This document shows, piece after piece, positions 45,001-54,854 of a stretch of DNA of 64,000 nucleotides (position 1 is its first letter; each line of letters opens with the position of its first letter). A program made the position numbers and the translations under genes. Location: the NCBI RefSeq assembly GCF_024139115.2, contig NC_085141.1, positions 374,510,995 through 374,574,994 of the forward strand. Reading direction: 5' to 3'. The notes beneath the pieces are model-generated. The model was not told where the DNA came from and made no database searches. It worked only from the letters and a program-made list of their open reading frames with translations. The stretch is from Armigeres subalbatus (taxonomy: Eukaryota; Arthropoda; Insecta; Diptera; Culicidae).

Positions 45001-48000
45001 AGACAAAGTACTGAAATAAAAAGAATACCCAATTTTCAAAACTTTATCATTAAGTTTTGTTTAAAATTGTAATTCATCCGCCATTATGCATTTTTGTTCG
45101 AGGTACCCCCTGGGCCCGGCGAAGGTACCCCCGGGGGTACATGTACCCCAGGTTGAGAACCGCTGTTCTAAAAGATGGTCTGCTTCCGCCTAAGATATTC
45201 GTTAAAATCTCGGCTGTAACAATTCTTTATTCATAAATAATGAGATCTTAGAGTTCATAACATTTTAGGTATTTCAGAAAAGTCAGATTTAAAGCTATGT
45301 CCATTTAGAATCCGGAATCATTTATTCTATTGCAGCGCATGGAAAGTGACCGTTGCAAGAATTCTTTTACAGCGGTTTGTCTACCTAGGCGCCCACTTGC
45401 TGTGGTATAAATTTCACGAAGATTCGTGCAGCGAGTCAAAAATTATTCCAGATGGAAGCCGAAAGGAGAGAAAAAAGTCTGCACACCCACGTTGATAATC
45501 CTGCTCATCGACGATGGAACCTACGTCAAAATGGATTTGGGACAGCTTCCTAGCCAAAAATTCTACATGGTGACGGCACGAGGAGTAGTTCCTGCGAAGT
45601 TTAAGTTTGATTTTTGGACAAACTTGCCAAAAAAACGGATGATTTTGGCAAGGGATATGCAATTGTGGGGCAAAGACCTAAGTGTTTGTGACGAATAAGA
45701 CGATGGACTCGAAGCTGTACAAGGAGGAATGTCTCAAAAACCGTGGTCGACCTTCCATAAAGCCCATAAAGGTCCCGTGAAGTTTTGGCCAGATTTGGCG
45801 AGTTGCCACTACAGCCGGGAAGTCATCCAGTGGGTACCACATAACGAAGATTTCATCGATAAAAACATAAATCCACGCAACTGCCCACAGCTCCGGCCCA
45901 TCGATACATTCCATACAAGCTTAGGAAAAGTGGAAAAACAGCTCGGGTCGCGACTTAGATGACCAAAATGTGGAACAAATGTGCCAAGGAAGTTGACTGC
46001 GGAGGTGTGTTACTTTTGATGAGAGGAATAAAGAAGAAGATTGGGGCCCTCCTTAGCCGTGCGGTAAGACGCGCGGCTACAAAGCAAGACCATGCTGAGG
46101 GTGGATGGGTTCGATTCCCGGTGCCGGTCTAGGTAATTTTCGGATTGGAAATTGTCTCGACTTCCCTGGGCATAAAAGTATCATCGTGTTAGCCTCATGA
46201 TATACGAATGCAAAAATGGTAACATGGCTAAGAAACCTCGCAGTAAATAACTGTGGAAGTGCTTAATGAACACTAAGCTGCGAGGCGGCTCTGTCCCAGT
46301 GTGGGGATGTAATGCCAAGAAGAAGAAGAATAAATAAGAAGGTGCGAATTTTCACTAGAAATAAGAAGAAATTATTTGTATCAATAATTTTTCCTTAAAG
46401 TACAGTGAATTAGGTGGTGGCTGGCCCAATTATTACTTCCGGTCTTTTACTATACTTAGTATAGTAATAGTCAAGCATTCGTTCTACATATTACTAATAT
46501 GGGGGTAAGCGTGGTGAATTGTTATAGAATTTAAAAAGAAAACGAATGCTAAGACCAAGTGCCACTGGATGACTCCAAACGGGCCAGTATAATGTGGGGT
46601 AGTCAGAGTTTAACTAAATTAGCTAATAGTATAACTTATTTTGCCACGCACCAATTTCAGTATAATTTGTTTCTACGAATCAAATTCCTAGAAGTTAGGT
46701 TTTCAGCATTACTTAGCGCAAGAGAGGGTTTAAACTCTGCGTTAAACTGAATTTTATTCGCCGATTCGGGGCGTTATCATGAGTGATCAGCACTCATGGA
46801 ACACATTGTTTAACGCGAATGTCAGCCGGGTTCGATCAAAAGTGTAAGATTTAGTGTACCGTGGAAGCACCATATTTGACGCAGTTAAGAAAATTTTAAA
46901 AAGAATCATTATTTAAAAAATAATTCCAATATGGATTCGCTTAATATTCTGCATAACGAGCTTTCTACTATTATAGAATGTGTAAAAATAATGAAACTTC
47001 GAAATATAAGTTTATTTCTTAGTTTTTTAATCTGTTTTTATGTAGTACTTGAGGTGCTCAACTTGACGCACTAATTTTACTATGTTCCTTATTTGACGCA
47101 AAGTTGTTCCTAATTTGACGCACTTCAAAACTATGTTAAAACTCAATCAATTAAATGCCTTTTTTTATTATTATATAAAGACAGTGTAATAGAACTTGGT
47201 ACGATATAAAATAACAAGTTAATTAATTATACAAAGAGGCATTTTTTTTTGTTCAGTTGTTCTGCAGGTTATATGCTCTGTGGCATGTAAGTGTTTTGTT
47301 AGTTTCATGAACCCTGCACATCATTCAAAATGCTTCTCATTTAGGTGTAAGAATCGTGTCAAAATATATATTTACGGGAGGATTAACTTTTACATTTCAT
47401 TACATAACCAGCCTACCATAGTCTGTTGTATTTGTAATAAAAAAATTACTTTCTTTGGTAATCTGCAATTTTGAATTTATAAACTGAGAAGTTCGCTTCT
47501 GTCTAAACTGAGAAGGATACAGAAAACGCAACTTGTATATGCACGCTTTCAGAACCACATTGAAGCTACCAATCTGCAAGTGTTACGTGACCGGCAGATA
47601 TATCTAAAAAAATATGAGCTGCCCGTCTTAGACATTTTTTCAATAAACTATTAACATAAACTGAAGCTTATATGAGAAAGGCAGCCATATTTTTGTTTGA
47701 TTTCATATTCAGGGTTGCACGACTAGTAGCGACAGAGTAACAAATTGAAAATATGTTTATTTGTTTTGGCTTGTTATAATTTCGTACAAAGAAAGTAAAT
47801 TGAATTATATGATACTAATTTATTATAAAATATTGTTTTCTCGCAAGAATTCTAAAACTAGCATATGAAAACTGCATAATTAATTACCAAATACCGGTAA
47901 GAAACGCGTCAAATAAACGCATCAAAATCGAAGGCAGCATAAGGCATACTATCATGGGCTGGACACTCAGTGGAATGATCCAATGTTGACTAATATTTAA

Positions 48001-51000
48001 AGTAGTTGAGAGTTAGTTAAAACTTAATGAATACATATTGCTTTTCCTATGACTATTATTGAGGTTTATTAGCACTGCCTTGTCTATTCGTATGCTAAGA
48101 TTAATTCGGCATCAACATTTCAAAAGGGCGTAACTGCTTTTGTAAACACGAGCTTCTCACGCCGCTGGTGGGTTAATTTGAGCCCACCGGCGCAATCCAA
48201 TACCACTGAAGGAAGCATCGAATCCTCTTCTTTCATGTAATGGTGCTGGATTGCGTGGGTGAGCACAAATTAGCCCACCAGAGACGTGAGAAGCTCTTGT
48301 TTACAAAAGCAGTTACGCCCTTTTGAAATGTTGATGCCGAATTAGGAACATCACAATGCATTGTGAGCCAAATTTGACGCAGAACATTTTGGGTTGAAAA
48401 ATGCGTTCGAATGTTGCAATGTTCAACGTAAAAGGTAAAGCTTACTAATAATGCTCAGCTGTTTGTAGGTAGGGGTAAAAGATTCTCACAAAAGTTATTT
48501 TGCGTGAAAAAATGATCATTCGATCCTTAGCATTGTGGCTAAGAAAAAAAAAATTGACGCATTATGAGTATGACTTCCATATATTTTATTCGGGTATGCT
48601 GATTTTTCATCAATAATATGCTTTTTATGCCATATATGCAAAGAAGAAGAGCAAATAAAGCCATCTAGCTTGATTCGTTGATATTATAGATAGTAGAATC
48701 TATAGATGAGCGAAAGCATGGCTGAGTCGATTTTTTTACCCGTGCACGCGCGCATATGACGTCACAGCCCTTAACGTTTTCATTGAAATCGTGACGGCAT
48801 GCTCCTTTGGAGACACGTTTTACAGTTCGTTTGGAGACAGAGGATTTATCTTCGCTGATCTATATATTCCACTATCTATAGTTGATATATTTTTGGCGAA
48901 AATAGGTTTTTGCATCATTTGATTTGAGAGTGCGCCAAGTTTGGACCTGCGTCAAATATGGTGCTTCCACGGTAATTAGTTTAATTATTTTTATTTTTAG
49001 GCATCAAACGTTAGGAGCATGTTTTCAGCGTCGCACAGCCCAGGAGAGGGTGTAAGCTCACAACGGTATAGTGTAGGTCGTCCTCGATTGGGGTCCTGTG
49101 GGTCGCATGTAGTGGCTGTGCTCGGGGCAGTTATGTGTTGAAAGCGGTTTCGGGGCAGTTAGGATTGAGTTTTAATATAAACAGATGTAGGATTGAACAA
49201 AGTTAAAACCTTTAAGGTTCATATTGTGGAGACTATTGACAGCCAAAGCGTTGAGGATAAGCTTTTAGTTAGCAACTGAATTAATTTATCCGATTTGGAA
49301 TCCTAGATTGAATAGTAGGTATATATGGACAATAATAGAAACTATATACAGTTATCTGTTGACATAGCGGGCTGGTACTGTACTCACTCAATACGCTCAC
49401 CCAATCGTGAACAGTGAGCGCTACCCAAACGGTGAGAAACATGTTCAACCAGTCAATAAGGCGCGATGTCGTTGGATTTGTTTACGTAGAATTAATAAAG
49501 AAGGTGAACGAAAATAGAACGTTTGAAGTGAAAAGTTTGGCAGCGTATTCATTTAACGGACAAGTGGAAGGTGAAATTTAGTAAATTGTAGTTTCGGATT
49601 ACGATCTTTATTTGAAGAGTGATCAAACAGCCAAAGCGGAGTTAAACTCAGTAGGGGAGAAGCGAGTAAAGCAGACTCGTAGATTAGATAGACTAGCGCC
49701 GGAAAGTTGGTGTTGTTTGTTGCATCGGTCAGATTCCACGGAAAATAAGGAAACTATTACTTTTTTGAGCTGATCACAAGACTGCTGCAGAAAAAATAGT
49801 CTTTCTTTGGACCGATTCCGAACAGTTATCATTTTATTAAGTATTGAGGATATGTTTTTGGTTAAGTTGAGTATCAGATGGGCATGTGTGATATCCATTA
49901 AGACAGAATTATTAGAACTGTATTTTTGTCTTTGTAGTAAGATTAATTACTTACTAATGTTTTGCGGGCCGGCGAGTGAAAGCGGCCCAATTCTTTTATC
50001 TACCTCTTTCCAGACGACCAGTGATGAAGAAAATCTTATTGTTCCGGTATCAGCAGTGGTATTCATATTCATAACAACCACCGTCAATACAGGAAGTCTG
50101 TGTTCACAACGTGATTACTTCAAGGACAATCCCAACATCTTCTGTGAATTGCAGATAAGTATTGCGTTTATCACTGAGCTCGTTCTAATCTGATCGATGA
50201 ATGAATTTACTTGTCACTAATCAATATCATTAGTAAATTTAAATATTCCCGTAGATTAGAAAAGCAAGTGCATATATTTCTATTTTATGGCAACATATCA
50301 CAACGAAACGGACCCTTGGGAGCCTTAAGTAAGATCTCGGTCCGGTTGCATCTAAGGAGATCTTAGTGCAGTGCACACCGGACGTGTTGCCCAGTAGACG
50401 TATCGCTCAGCGGTATTTAAATACAACGCAGATAGGCTATGTTCAGAGGGTGCGTTGATATTACAAGATTACAAGATTACAATAATTTTTCCTTAAAGTA
50501 CAGTGAATTACCCTTGTTTTGATGTATTAACCTTCTGTGTACGTCAATCCGTTGCCGAGATACAGATGATTTTATTATCCCGGATTCTAAATGGACATAG
50601 CTTTAATTGAATGGAATCTAAAATCTGAAAGTTCTGAAAATTATAAAAAGAATATGAATAATTATTGAGAAAACTTGACTTCATTCAAAACAACGAAGAA
50701 ATATTCTATAGATTCCATACATATCAAAAAAAATGATAAACGTAGTTGAAAATTGAATTTTTGTAACAAAAAATTAATGCCATCATAAGTTTTATGAATT
50801 GTCCATGTCCATAACAACAGATCATTTTTAACTTCCGGGCATTACAAGTCCATGAGAAAAGCTAAACATAATCATTTGTTACTCAGAGTACGATAATGAA
50901 AAGATTTTATCCAAATTGGGATCCTCTGAGATGAATATTATGCATTAACCACTTTTACGGAAGTTCTTGAGGAGCTCCGGTGGCCGCTCAAGTTCATGAG

Positions 51001-53488
51001 AATTGGCCATATCAATCATTCGTTATTCAGAGTCGGATGAATTTTATGAACTGGCCTCTTACGGATGCCTCAAATCTTCCGAAGGACCTCCAGTGGTCCA
51101 TCAAAATAAGTTCAATGATATTTCGGATTGTCGAATAACCAGGACGGAAATAGGCAATGATTACATTTTATTGGGATTTTTTTTTTACAGAACGTTGTAA
51201 GCATTTCCAGAACTCGAAACGCAAGAAATTACGACAAAATTTGGCCTTAGAAGCTTTGTTCCTAAAACCGATCTCTGGGAACAAGCATGGCTAAACTGCA
51301 TCCGCGGAAACAACACAAATCATATTTTACCGATTCTGGTCACAAAAAATCTGTCTGAAATTCGAAAAGTTTGGCATTGTAAATGGTTTCTCTTTTTCTC
51401 TTTTTGGTGTAAAAATGTCTGCCGGTGGTAGATATGTATGGCATAATGGCAACCCTGGGCACGTATGTAGGGTAAGACGGTATAATGTGCCCCACCTGGC
51501 CAAAACGCCCCCTAGAAAACTATACCTAACTAAGGGTGAAAATCAGTTGGAACCTATACATATTTGTAAAACCATCATACTATGTGAATGTGGAAGTATT
51601 TTTCTATTACACAATGAAAATAATAGCAAAATACAAAAAGTTACAGTTTTGATGTAACTTTTCATGTTTGTTTGCTCAACATTCTGGAGCGACTCTAGCA
51701 TACTGTCCGGAAAACTTGCACTGGAACACTCAGTTGGGCAACAAAATAACTTTTCTCAGTGGTTAATATGATATAAAATTACTTCCATCTTCAAAAATGT
51801 AACGATTTTCGAAAACATGTTTCACTGGCCAAAACGCCCCAGTGTAGGCAGGACGGTATGCCCTTACCAACTGTACACAAGCGCAGCGAGCCTGCAGCAG
51901 TTGCTTCAAAAATGTATGGACAATTTTGAAACTTAATTCAGACCTGCTTGAATGGACTTATGTTGGTTTTTTAATGTCAAGCACATAAGGATTTGTAACC
52001 TTTTTATTATGGGATAGATAAAATACTAATGAAGGGCTATGATACGCGGTTGATAACGGTGGGGCGTATTGCCCAGGGACTTTTTGAAATCCAGTTTTCC
52101 ACGACTTTTCAAAAAAGCTTTATTACGTGTTTTCAGTAATATTTTTATATGACTACTCACAGGTAATGCATTTGCGACTTGTTGAACTACCAAATAACAC
52201 AAAGTTTGCATAAATTACGTTGAAAAGTAAAAAAAAATCATAGGTATTGCCTTAGGGGGGGCATATTATACCGTCTTACCCTAAGACGTTGTAGTACAAC
52301 GGTTGTATAATTAGCTTTAAATGAGAATTTACAAACCGAACGCTTGTGCTTTCAACATAGATGCATGCTTAAAGAATAAAAGCCTTATTACAGTTTAAGA
52401 CGACAATTCTAATTTTCAATAGTTGAACCGTGGTGTGGAGTGTGGTGTTTAAAAAACCCGAGGTGGAACAGGAAGCGTCCATTTTTTTTATTCTTTGTAC
52501 AGTCGCTACATAGCACGAATTAATAAAAAAAATTTTTTTTCAAGGGACAACACCCTCACACAGGTTGCCGAGTGTAAACTTTGCCTTCGCTTCGGCATAG
52601 TAGATGAAATGTACAAACCAACGGAAACTATTGGCGGAAAAGAAACGCTACATAAATTGGCGCAAAAATATTTTAACCAACCGGATCAGAAAAACCAATC
52701 CAAAGCCGTGAAAGGATACTTTTGTGAGGGCTGCGTCGTTCATATCGATATGGTGCATTGCTTCTGGTTGAGGAACCATCTTGCCTGGAAAACTTACAGA
52801 AAGGTTCGCGAATTGATGACATCGGAAAATGTGACTTTTCGTAGCACCGGTACCAGACTGAAAAGAAACAGGACTGCTCTGGTAGTGCTCGATTCACCAC
52901 CTCCTGCGAAAAGTGCCTTGGAAGAGACCAACGATGTTGATGAAAATGATGTAATCAAAATCGATGATGACTCAAATGAGGCGAGCACCGATGTGGACCA
53001 ACTGGAAGATACCATCGTCAAGGAAGAAACGCAACTGACTGAATCATACTTATGGGAATCGGTTCCGACGCTGCCACCGACCGAAGAAATTTCCGTAAAG
53101 TGTTTCATATGCGATGGACTGTTCGAAAACCGTCAGATTCTGACCGATCATATTGCCGAAAGCCACCACAGATGCAGGCGGGTTTGTAACATTTGTAACG
53201 ATGAGTTTCGCTCGGCACTCAGCTACAACGATCACATGTACACTCATAATATGTTCCAATGCAATCACTGTCCGCTGCAGTTCCACCATCGAAGGGACGT
53301 GGTATTCCACGAGATAACACAACACATAGGGGAAAGGGTGCTGAAAGCGTGCGATATCTGCGGGAAGCTGTTCCGGTGTCGCGATGTGTTGAATGCGCAT
53401 AGGGTATGTTATTGGCATAACTATGGTTCGTAGGATCAAATTCTAACAACTTTTTTCTTTTTTCCAGAATGAACATTTTCAGACGTAA
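33046..53488 (+). CDS. THAP-ZAD-C2H2 zinc-finger protein, three exons, 19.2-kb intron
   Basis: Exons 33046-33332, 52545-53403 and 53468-53488 join in frame to about 388 residues. Exon 1 is a THAP module (C4, C9, C51, H54) with an acidic insertion (DEDDDEYDDDAD) before YQEPRLFF. The donor CG|GTAAGT is phase 2, and the exon 2 acceptor (TTTTTTCAAG) supplies the missing base. Exon 2 opens with a ZAD (CKLC at 106-109, CEGC at 156-159). C2H2 fingers follow at about 282-304, 310-331, 335-357 and 365-385. The last finger is completed by the 7-codon exon 3 (NEH), restoring H-x3-H. This supports both splices. I infer a nuclear DNA-binding regulator; ZADs usually mediate dimerisation. It diverges from the gene at 27752-31000 and shares its THAP-intron-ZAD plan. 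Confidence 0.8.
33903..34142 (+). mobile_element. Short Helitron-like repeat
   Basis: Starts TCTATATACATAAAAAAG with AATTTCTGTCTGTCTG and ends CATCGGGTCTGCTAG before a T. A TC start and a CTAG end suggest a non-autonomous Helitron; there are no inverted ends. The flanking host AT dinucleotide is not clear on the left. Confidence 0.42.
34270..34380 (-). repeat. Dispersed repeat of the 19187 family, inverted, part 1
   Basis: Reverse complement of about 19290-19400. It is separated from its other half (35690-35812) by the insertion 34381-35689. Confidence 0.65.
34381..35689 (-). mobile_element. Retroposon-like insertion with a pentamer tail
   Basis: Both edges carry ACTTTTTGCATCCATAAGAAGC (34359-34380, and 35690-35711 with one change), a 22-bp direct repeat that splits the surrounding element. 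At the left edge (3' on the minus strand) the tail is a run of CAACG/GCAAC units, as in a LINE-type simple tail. Inside, a minus-strand frame at 35170-35387 is Cys-rich (CQQTCSFTCPGPLGYC) and stops at a GTAAGT-like donor. I cannot name it. Confidence 0.5.
35690..35812 (-). repeat. Dispersed repeat of the 19187 family, inverted, part 2
   Basis: Reverse complement of about 19187-19320, including TTTCACTCCGCCGGTCTCTG. Confidence 0.65.
36070..36760. repeat. Diverged 23-bp repeat tract inside hAT B (left)
   Basis: About 30 degenerate units of CTTCCGAGCCTCTTGAAAGG. The minus strand stays open for long stretches because the unit has no stop codon there. Confidence 0.75.
37014..37113. repeat. Hairpin with 40-bp arms and 20-base loop
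   Basis: Left arm AAGAGCCCCGCACATAG plus ATACGTTTGCGTTGCG; the right arm is its reverse complement with one mismatch in 40. Confidence 0.9.
37262..37510. repeat. Direct duplication, first copy
   Basis: Shares about 85-90% with 38479-38725 (for example CAACCAAGCTACCACGC and TGGTCCTGAGAAGAACCAAT). On the minus strand this copy keeps an open frame ending at 37324; the second copy is frameshifted. Confidence 0.8.
37716..37932. mobile_element. Foldback/MITE with two nested inverted repeats
   Basis: The outer arms GCGGAATCCCGATCTAAATG and its mirror ending GATCGGGATTCCGC enclose an inner pair, AGCCCCGCCCTTT and AAAGGACGGGGCT. Confidence 0.75.
38479..38725. repeat. Direct duplication, second copy
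   Basis: Degraded copy of 37262-37510, missing three bases near 38644 and interrupted by stops on the minus strand. Confidence 0.8.
39432..39629 (-). repeat. LTR of the second TRIM-like element (uninterrupted)
   Basis: 198 bp. Contains CGCACTGTCGCCCAGCACAC and GCGTTACGTAAACATGATAG, both found again in the split partner. Confidence 0.9.
39692..40720. repeat. Minisatellite, unit about 88 bp, about 11 copies
   Basis: Unit words in order: ACCAGTGGCTCCGTTGC, TTTGCCGGATCAACCCAGTG, AGCAAACTTCATTGCTCC, TGGAAACTCCCCCGTGCAAA. The first and last copies are the most diverged. This is the interior of the TRIM-like element and not a CRISPR array, because there are no unique spacers. Confidence 0.88.
41320..41478. 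mobile_element. Palindromic MITE with a hammerhead-like core
   Basis: The 28-bp arms start CCTGTCATAAGACGAGTTTA on the left and are mirrored at 41451-41478. On the minus strand the centre reads CTGAAGA (41418-41412), a 5-bp stem CGGCC/GGTCG and then GAAA (41392-41389). That is the order of conserved pieces in a hammerhead ribozyme. Confidence 0.6.
41690..43290. repeat. Degenerate tandem repeat of GGAATTCCTGGAGGAAC type
   Basis: Period about 27-30 bases with strong drift. It gives long E/L/F-rich frames (such as 41780-42307 plus, KLPDNFLEELPGEML) that I regard as repeat artefacts. Confidence 0.7.
43888..44810. repeat. Diverged 23-bp repeat tract inside hAT B (right)
   Basis: Continues the GCTTCCGAGCCTCTTGAAAG theme after the TRIM-like insertion, with increasing decay toward 44810. 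Confidence 0.75.
44811..45165. repeat. Right-hand unique end of hAT B
   Basis: About 350 bases homologous to 59265-59687 at the end of the large satellite array. Shared words include AACTTTATCATTAAGTTTT and the closing GTACATGTACCCC block. Confidence 0.85.
45372..46038 (+). pseudogene. mariner/ITmD37E transposase, frameshifted
   Basis: Recognisable blocks are ILLIDDGTYVKMDLGQLPSQ (first catalytic Asp region), FYMVTARGVVPAKFKF, then after a frame change KAHKGPVKFWPDLASCHYSR (second catalytic Asp) and NINPRNCPQLRPIDTF (third acidic position region). It matches what I know of mosquito ITmD37E transposases. Frameshifts near 45690 and 45960 and a SINE at the 3' end disable it. A short remaining piece of C terminus follows the SINE at 46332-46400. 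Confidence 0.82.
46039..46331 (+). mobile_element. Feilai-like tRNA-derived SINE, copy 2 (A and B boxes present)
   Basis: Has the tRNA-like head with the A-box region TAGCCGTGCGGTAAG and the B box GGTTCGATTCC, the conserved body (GGCATAAAAGTATCATCG) and an AGA-rich tail. Flanks show a decayed duplication (GAATAAAGAAG and GAATAAATAAG). It breaks the mariner transposase. Confidence 0.9.
46382..46412 (+). repeat. 31-bp direct repeat, left copy
   Basis: CAATAATTTTTCCTTAAAGT plus ACAGTGAATTA, repeated without change at 50480-50510. It is mariner sequence duplicated by the insertion between them. Confidence 0.9.
48102..48344. mobile_element. Foldback MITE with arms near 58 bp
   Basis: TAATTCGGCATCAACATTTC and AAAAGGGCGTAACTGC lead the left arm and are mirrored at the right end. 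The inner part also pairs partly (CACCGGCGCAATCCA with TGGATTGCGTGGGTG). Confidence 0.85.
48685..48880. mobile_element. MITE with about 26-bp imperfect inverted ends
   Basis: GATAGTAGAATCTATAGATG with AGCGAA on the left, and TTCGCTGATCTATATATTCC with ACTATC on the right, with four mismatches. Confidence 0.65.
50480..50510 (+). repeat. 31-bp direct repeat, right copy
   Basis: Identical to 46382-46412. Confidence 0.9.
51468..52283. mobile_element. DNA element with TAGGGTAAGACGGTATAAT ends
   Basis: Left TAGGGTAAGACGGTATAATG with TGCCCC and right GGGGCATATTATACCGTCTT with ACCCTA are inverted with one mismatch; TA belongs to both ends. ACGCCCC words recur inside. It is non-coding and inserted just right of hAT A copy 2. 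Confidence 0.85.
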
Positions 53489-54558
53489 CACATATATACT
53501 GAGCGTGAGTATTTGGTTACTTAAAAATAATTGGCCTTAATTTTAAAAGATCTGAATTAAATTGTAAATCATTAAAACTCGTATTATGGCTTCTGATGAC
53601 CAAAGACCATATGTAATTGGGGCGGCTTATTTTTCGAATGTTTCAAAAACCTGAATTTCGTGTGCTTAATCGCTTTTTTTATGAAAAACAAATTAGACTC
53701 AGAGTTTGAGTGATTCAGTTTTTTGAACATCAAGTTTAAACTTTCATTAAAATAATCATATCTATGGCAATTTTTAGCCGATTTACAATCTATTGTAATT
53801 GTTTTCCATCTCCAGACAGTTTATAATAAAAAATGCTGATGATGAAGAAAGCATCTCGCCCATCTTTATTTTAATGAAAGTCTAAACTTGATGTTCGAAA
53901 AATCCCCTTAAAAGCCTTTGCGCGACCTCTAAACTTTAATATTTTAACCCCTCTCCTTTTTTTCCATAAAAAAAACACTTAGGCACACGAATTTCAGGTT
54001 TTACCGCACCCTAGTAATAAGTTCTTTTGGAAACATGCGAAGGAAGTCGTGTCGATAAAATTAACTTGCAATAGACTTGGGCACGAAAATTGCCGTTCCT
54101 TATAGCATCAACGCAGCGAGTAATGACGTACATAGCACATCAGGTGAGTAATTACTTGAACATGATTTAGATTATCGTTGTCTGACAGTTGATAAATAAA
54201 TGCAACTTCACATCGTTAAAACTGATTTAATGCAATTAGCATTTAGAATGCCCTTTTATAATTTATATATGTGCACTATTGTAATGCTTGTTGTTACTTG
54301 AGTACTCCGATAACCGAGTTTCGATGCCCTTGAGCCATTCAGCTCCCACCTTATTTGTAGAGCCATTTAGCTCCCGCGTCAGTCGCGATCGCGAACGACT
54401 CGGATAGTCCCCGACGGCAGATATAACCTACTCCAACGAGAAGCTCCTCTAAAGCGGAAGCTCCCCCGAAACCGGGCGTTCGCCAATTTCTGCGGCTACG
54501 CGGTCGCCGCAAGCTGACGACAATGGTAGCTGTCACTGGCGTTCCCATTCATTATCGA
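53489..54558. other. Downstream region of the THAP-ZAD-C2H2 gene
   Basis: Probable 3' UTR, then a spacer. An inverted pair of about 25 bases is visible (AAACATCAAGTTTAAACTTTC near 53728 type and AAGTCTAAACTTGATGTTCG near 53877). No polyadenylation signal can be assigned with confidence and no gene is seen. Confidence 0.4.
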
Positions 54559-54772
54559 TATATCTCGGGTACTTATTCAAAAGGACGTATGTGATTTTGT
54601 AAACAAAGATTTGTCCAATCTGATGACACTCCCACGTAAAACAACACCACCAACAGGTAGCCGAAGGCTTCCCATTCCTGTCTGTGGGAATGCTATCAGA
54701 TTGGATAAATCGATGTTTGAATCTTTGTCTAAAAAATCACATATGTCCTTTTGAATAAGTACCCAAGATATA
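54559..54772. mobile_element. MITE with long inverted ends
   Basis: TATATCTCGGGTACTTATTC, then AAAAGGACGTATGTGATTTT, is mirrored at 54732-54772 with few mismatches. The inner pair (TTTGTCCAATCTGAT and ATCAGATTGGATAAA) also folds. Confidence 0.85.
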
Positions 54773-54854
54773 TTTTTCGCGGCGGAGTGCTGATGATCCG
54801 CTACCCGCAATCCAACTTCGATGTAGGATGTCGGCTATCCTGGACGTCGCTCTT

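Larger units (their letters stand above)
35847..45165. mobile_element. hAT element B carrying 23-bp tandem repeats
   Basis: Ends CAGCGGTTCTCAACCT (left) and AGGTTGAGAACCGCTG (right) are perfect inverts, flanked by an 8-bp duplication TTCTAAAA (35839-35846 and 45166-45173). Subterminal GGTACCCC/GGGGTACATGTACCCC blocks are typical of this kind of hAT end. The original interior seems to be tracts of GCTTCCGAGCCTCTTGAAAG (36070-36760, 39306-39426, 43888-44810); other pieces are later insertions. Confidence 0.92.
46859..48972. mobile_element. TA-flanked DNA element with perfect 26-bp inverted ends
   Basis: CCGTGGAAGCACCATATTTG, then ACGCAG, at the left is mirrored exactly at the right, with TA on both sides (46857-46858 and 48973-48974). 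The word TTTGACGCA recurs inside (about 47094, 47115, 48367). No transposase is present. Two smaller elements are nested in it. Confidence 0.88.
46413..50479 (+). mobile_element. Retroposon-like insertion with a 31-bp target duplication
   Basis: Bounded by the perfect 31-bp direct repeat. The right end finishes in tandem TTACAAGA units (50458-50479), like the simple tail of a LINE-type insertion in plus orientation. Without the nested element at 46859-48972 it is about 1.95 kb. No reverse transcriptase is visible, and a 128-codon frame at 49807-50193 has no known domain. It could be a retroposed cellular transcript or an unknown SINE/LINE family. Confidence 0.6.
45292..50603 (+). mobile_element. 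mariner-type element (ITmD37E-like), split by insertions
   Basis: Ends AAGCTATGTCCATTTAGAAT, then CCGG, and their mirror (CCGGATTCTAAATGG...) are flanked by TA (45290-45291 and 50604-50605). The transposase frame lies at 45372-46040. A Feilai-like SINE (46039) and a 4-kb insertion (46413-50479) interrupt it. Confidence 0.85.
35813..51457. mobile_element. hAT element A, copy 2, inverted and split by younger insertions
   Basis: Segments 45174-45291 and 50604-51457 match the reverse complement of 19453-20932 (for example ACCGATCTCTGGGAACAAGC near 51280, and CTGCTTCCGCCTAAGATATT at 45180). The right end reads ATGGCAACCCTG at 51457. The left end near 35813 is a worn AGGGTTGCTAG. Two insertions, a hAT (35847-45165) and a mariner (45292-50603), account for most of its present length. 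Confidence 0.75.
33333..52544 (+). other. Intron 1 of the THAP-ZAD-C2H2 gene (19,212 bases)
   Basis: Bounded by GTAAGT and a T-rich AAG acceptor. Nearly all of it is nested repeats, listed separately. Pieces not otherwise assigned include 33448-33530, whose TTTTGACGTAGAATTACGTC and GGGACCGTCACGAAAA words recur inverted at 39225-39305. Confidence 0.75.

Noticed and set aside
49807..50193. A 128-codon plus-strand frame in the retroposon-like insertion
   Set aside because: No domain recognised and the composition looks like translated AT-rich non-coding DNA; kept only as a remark under that element.
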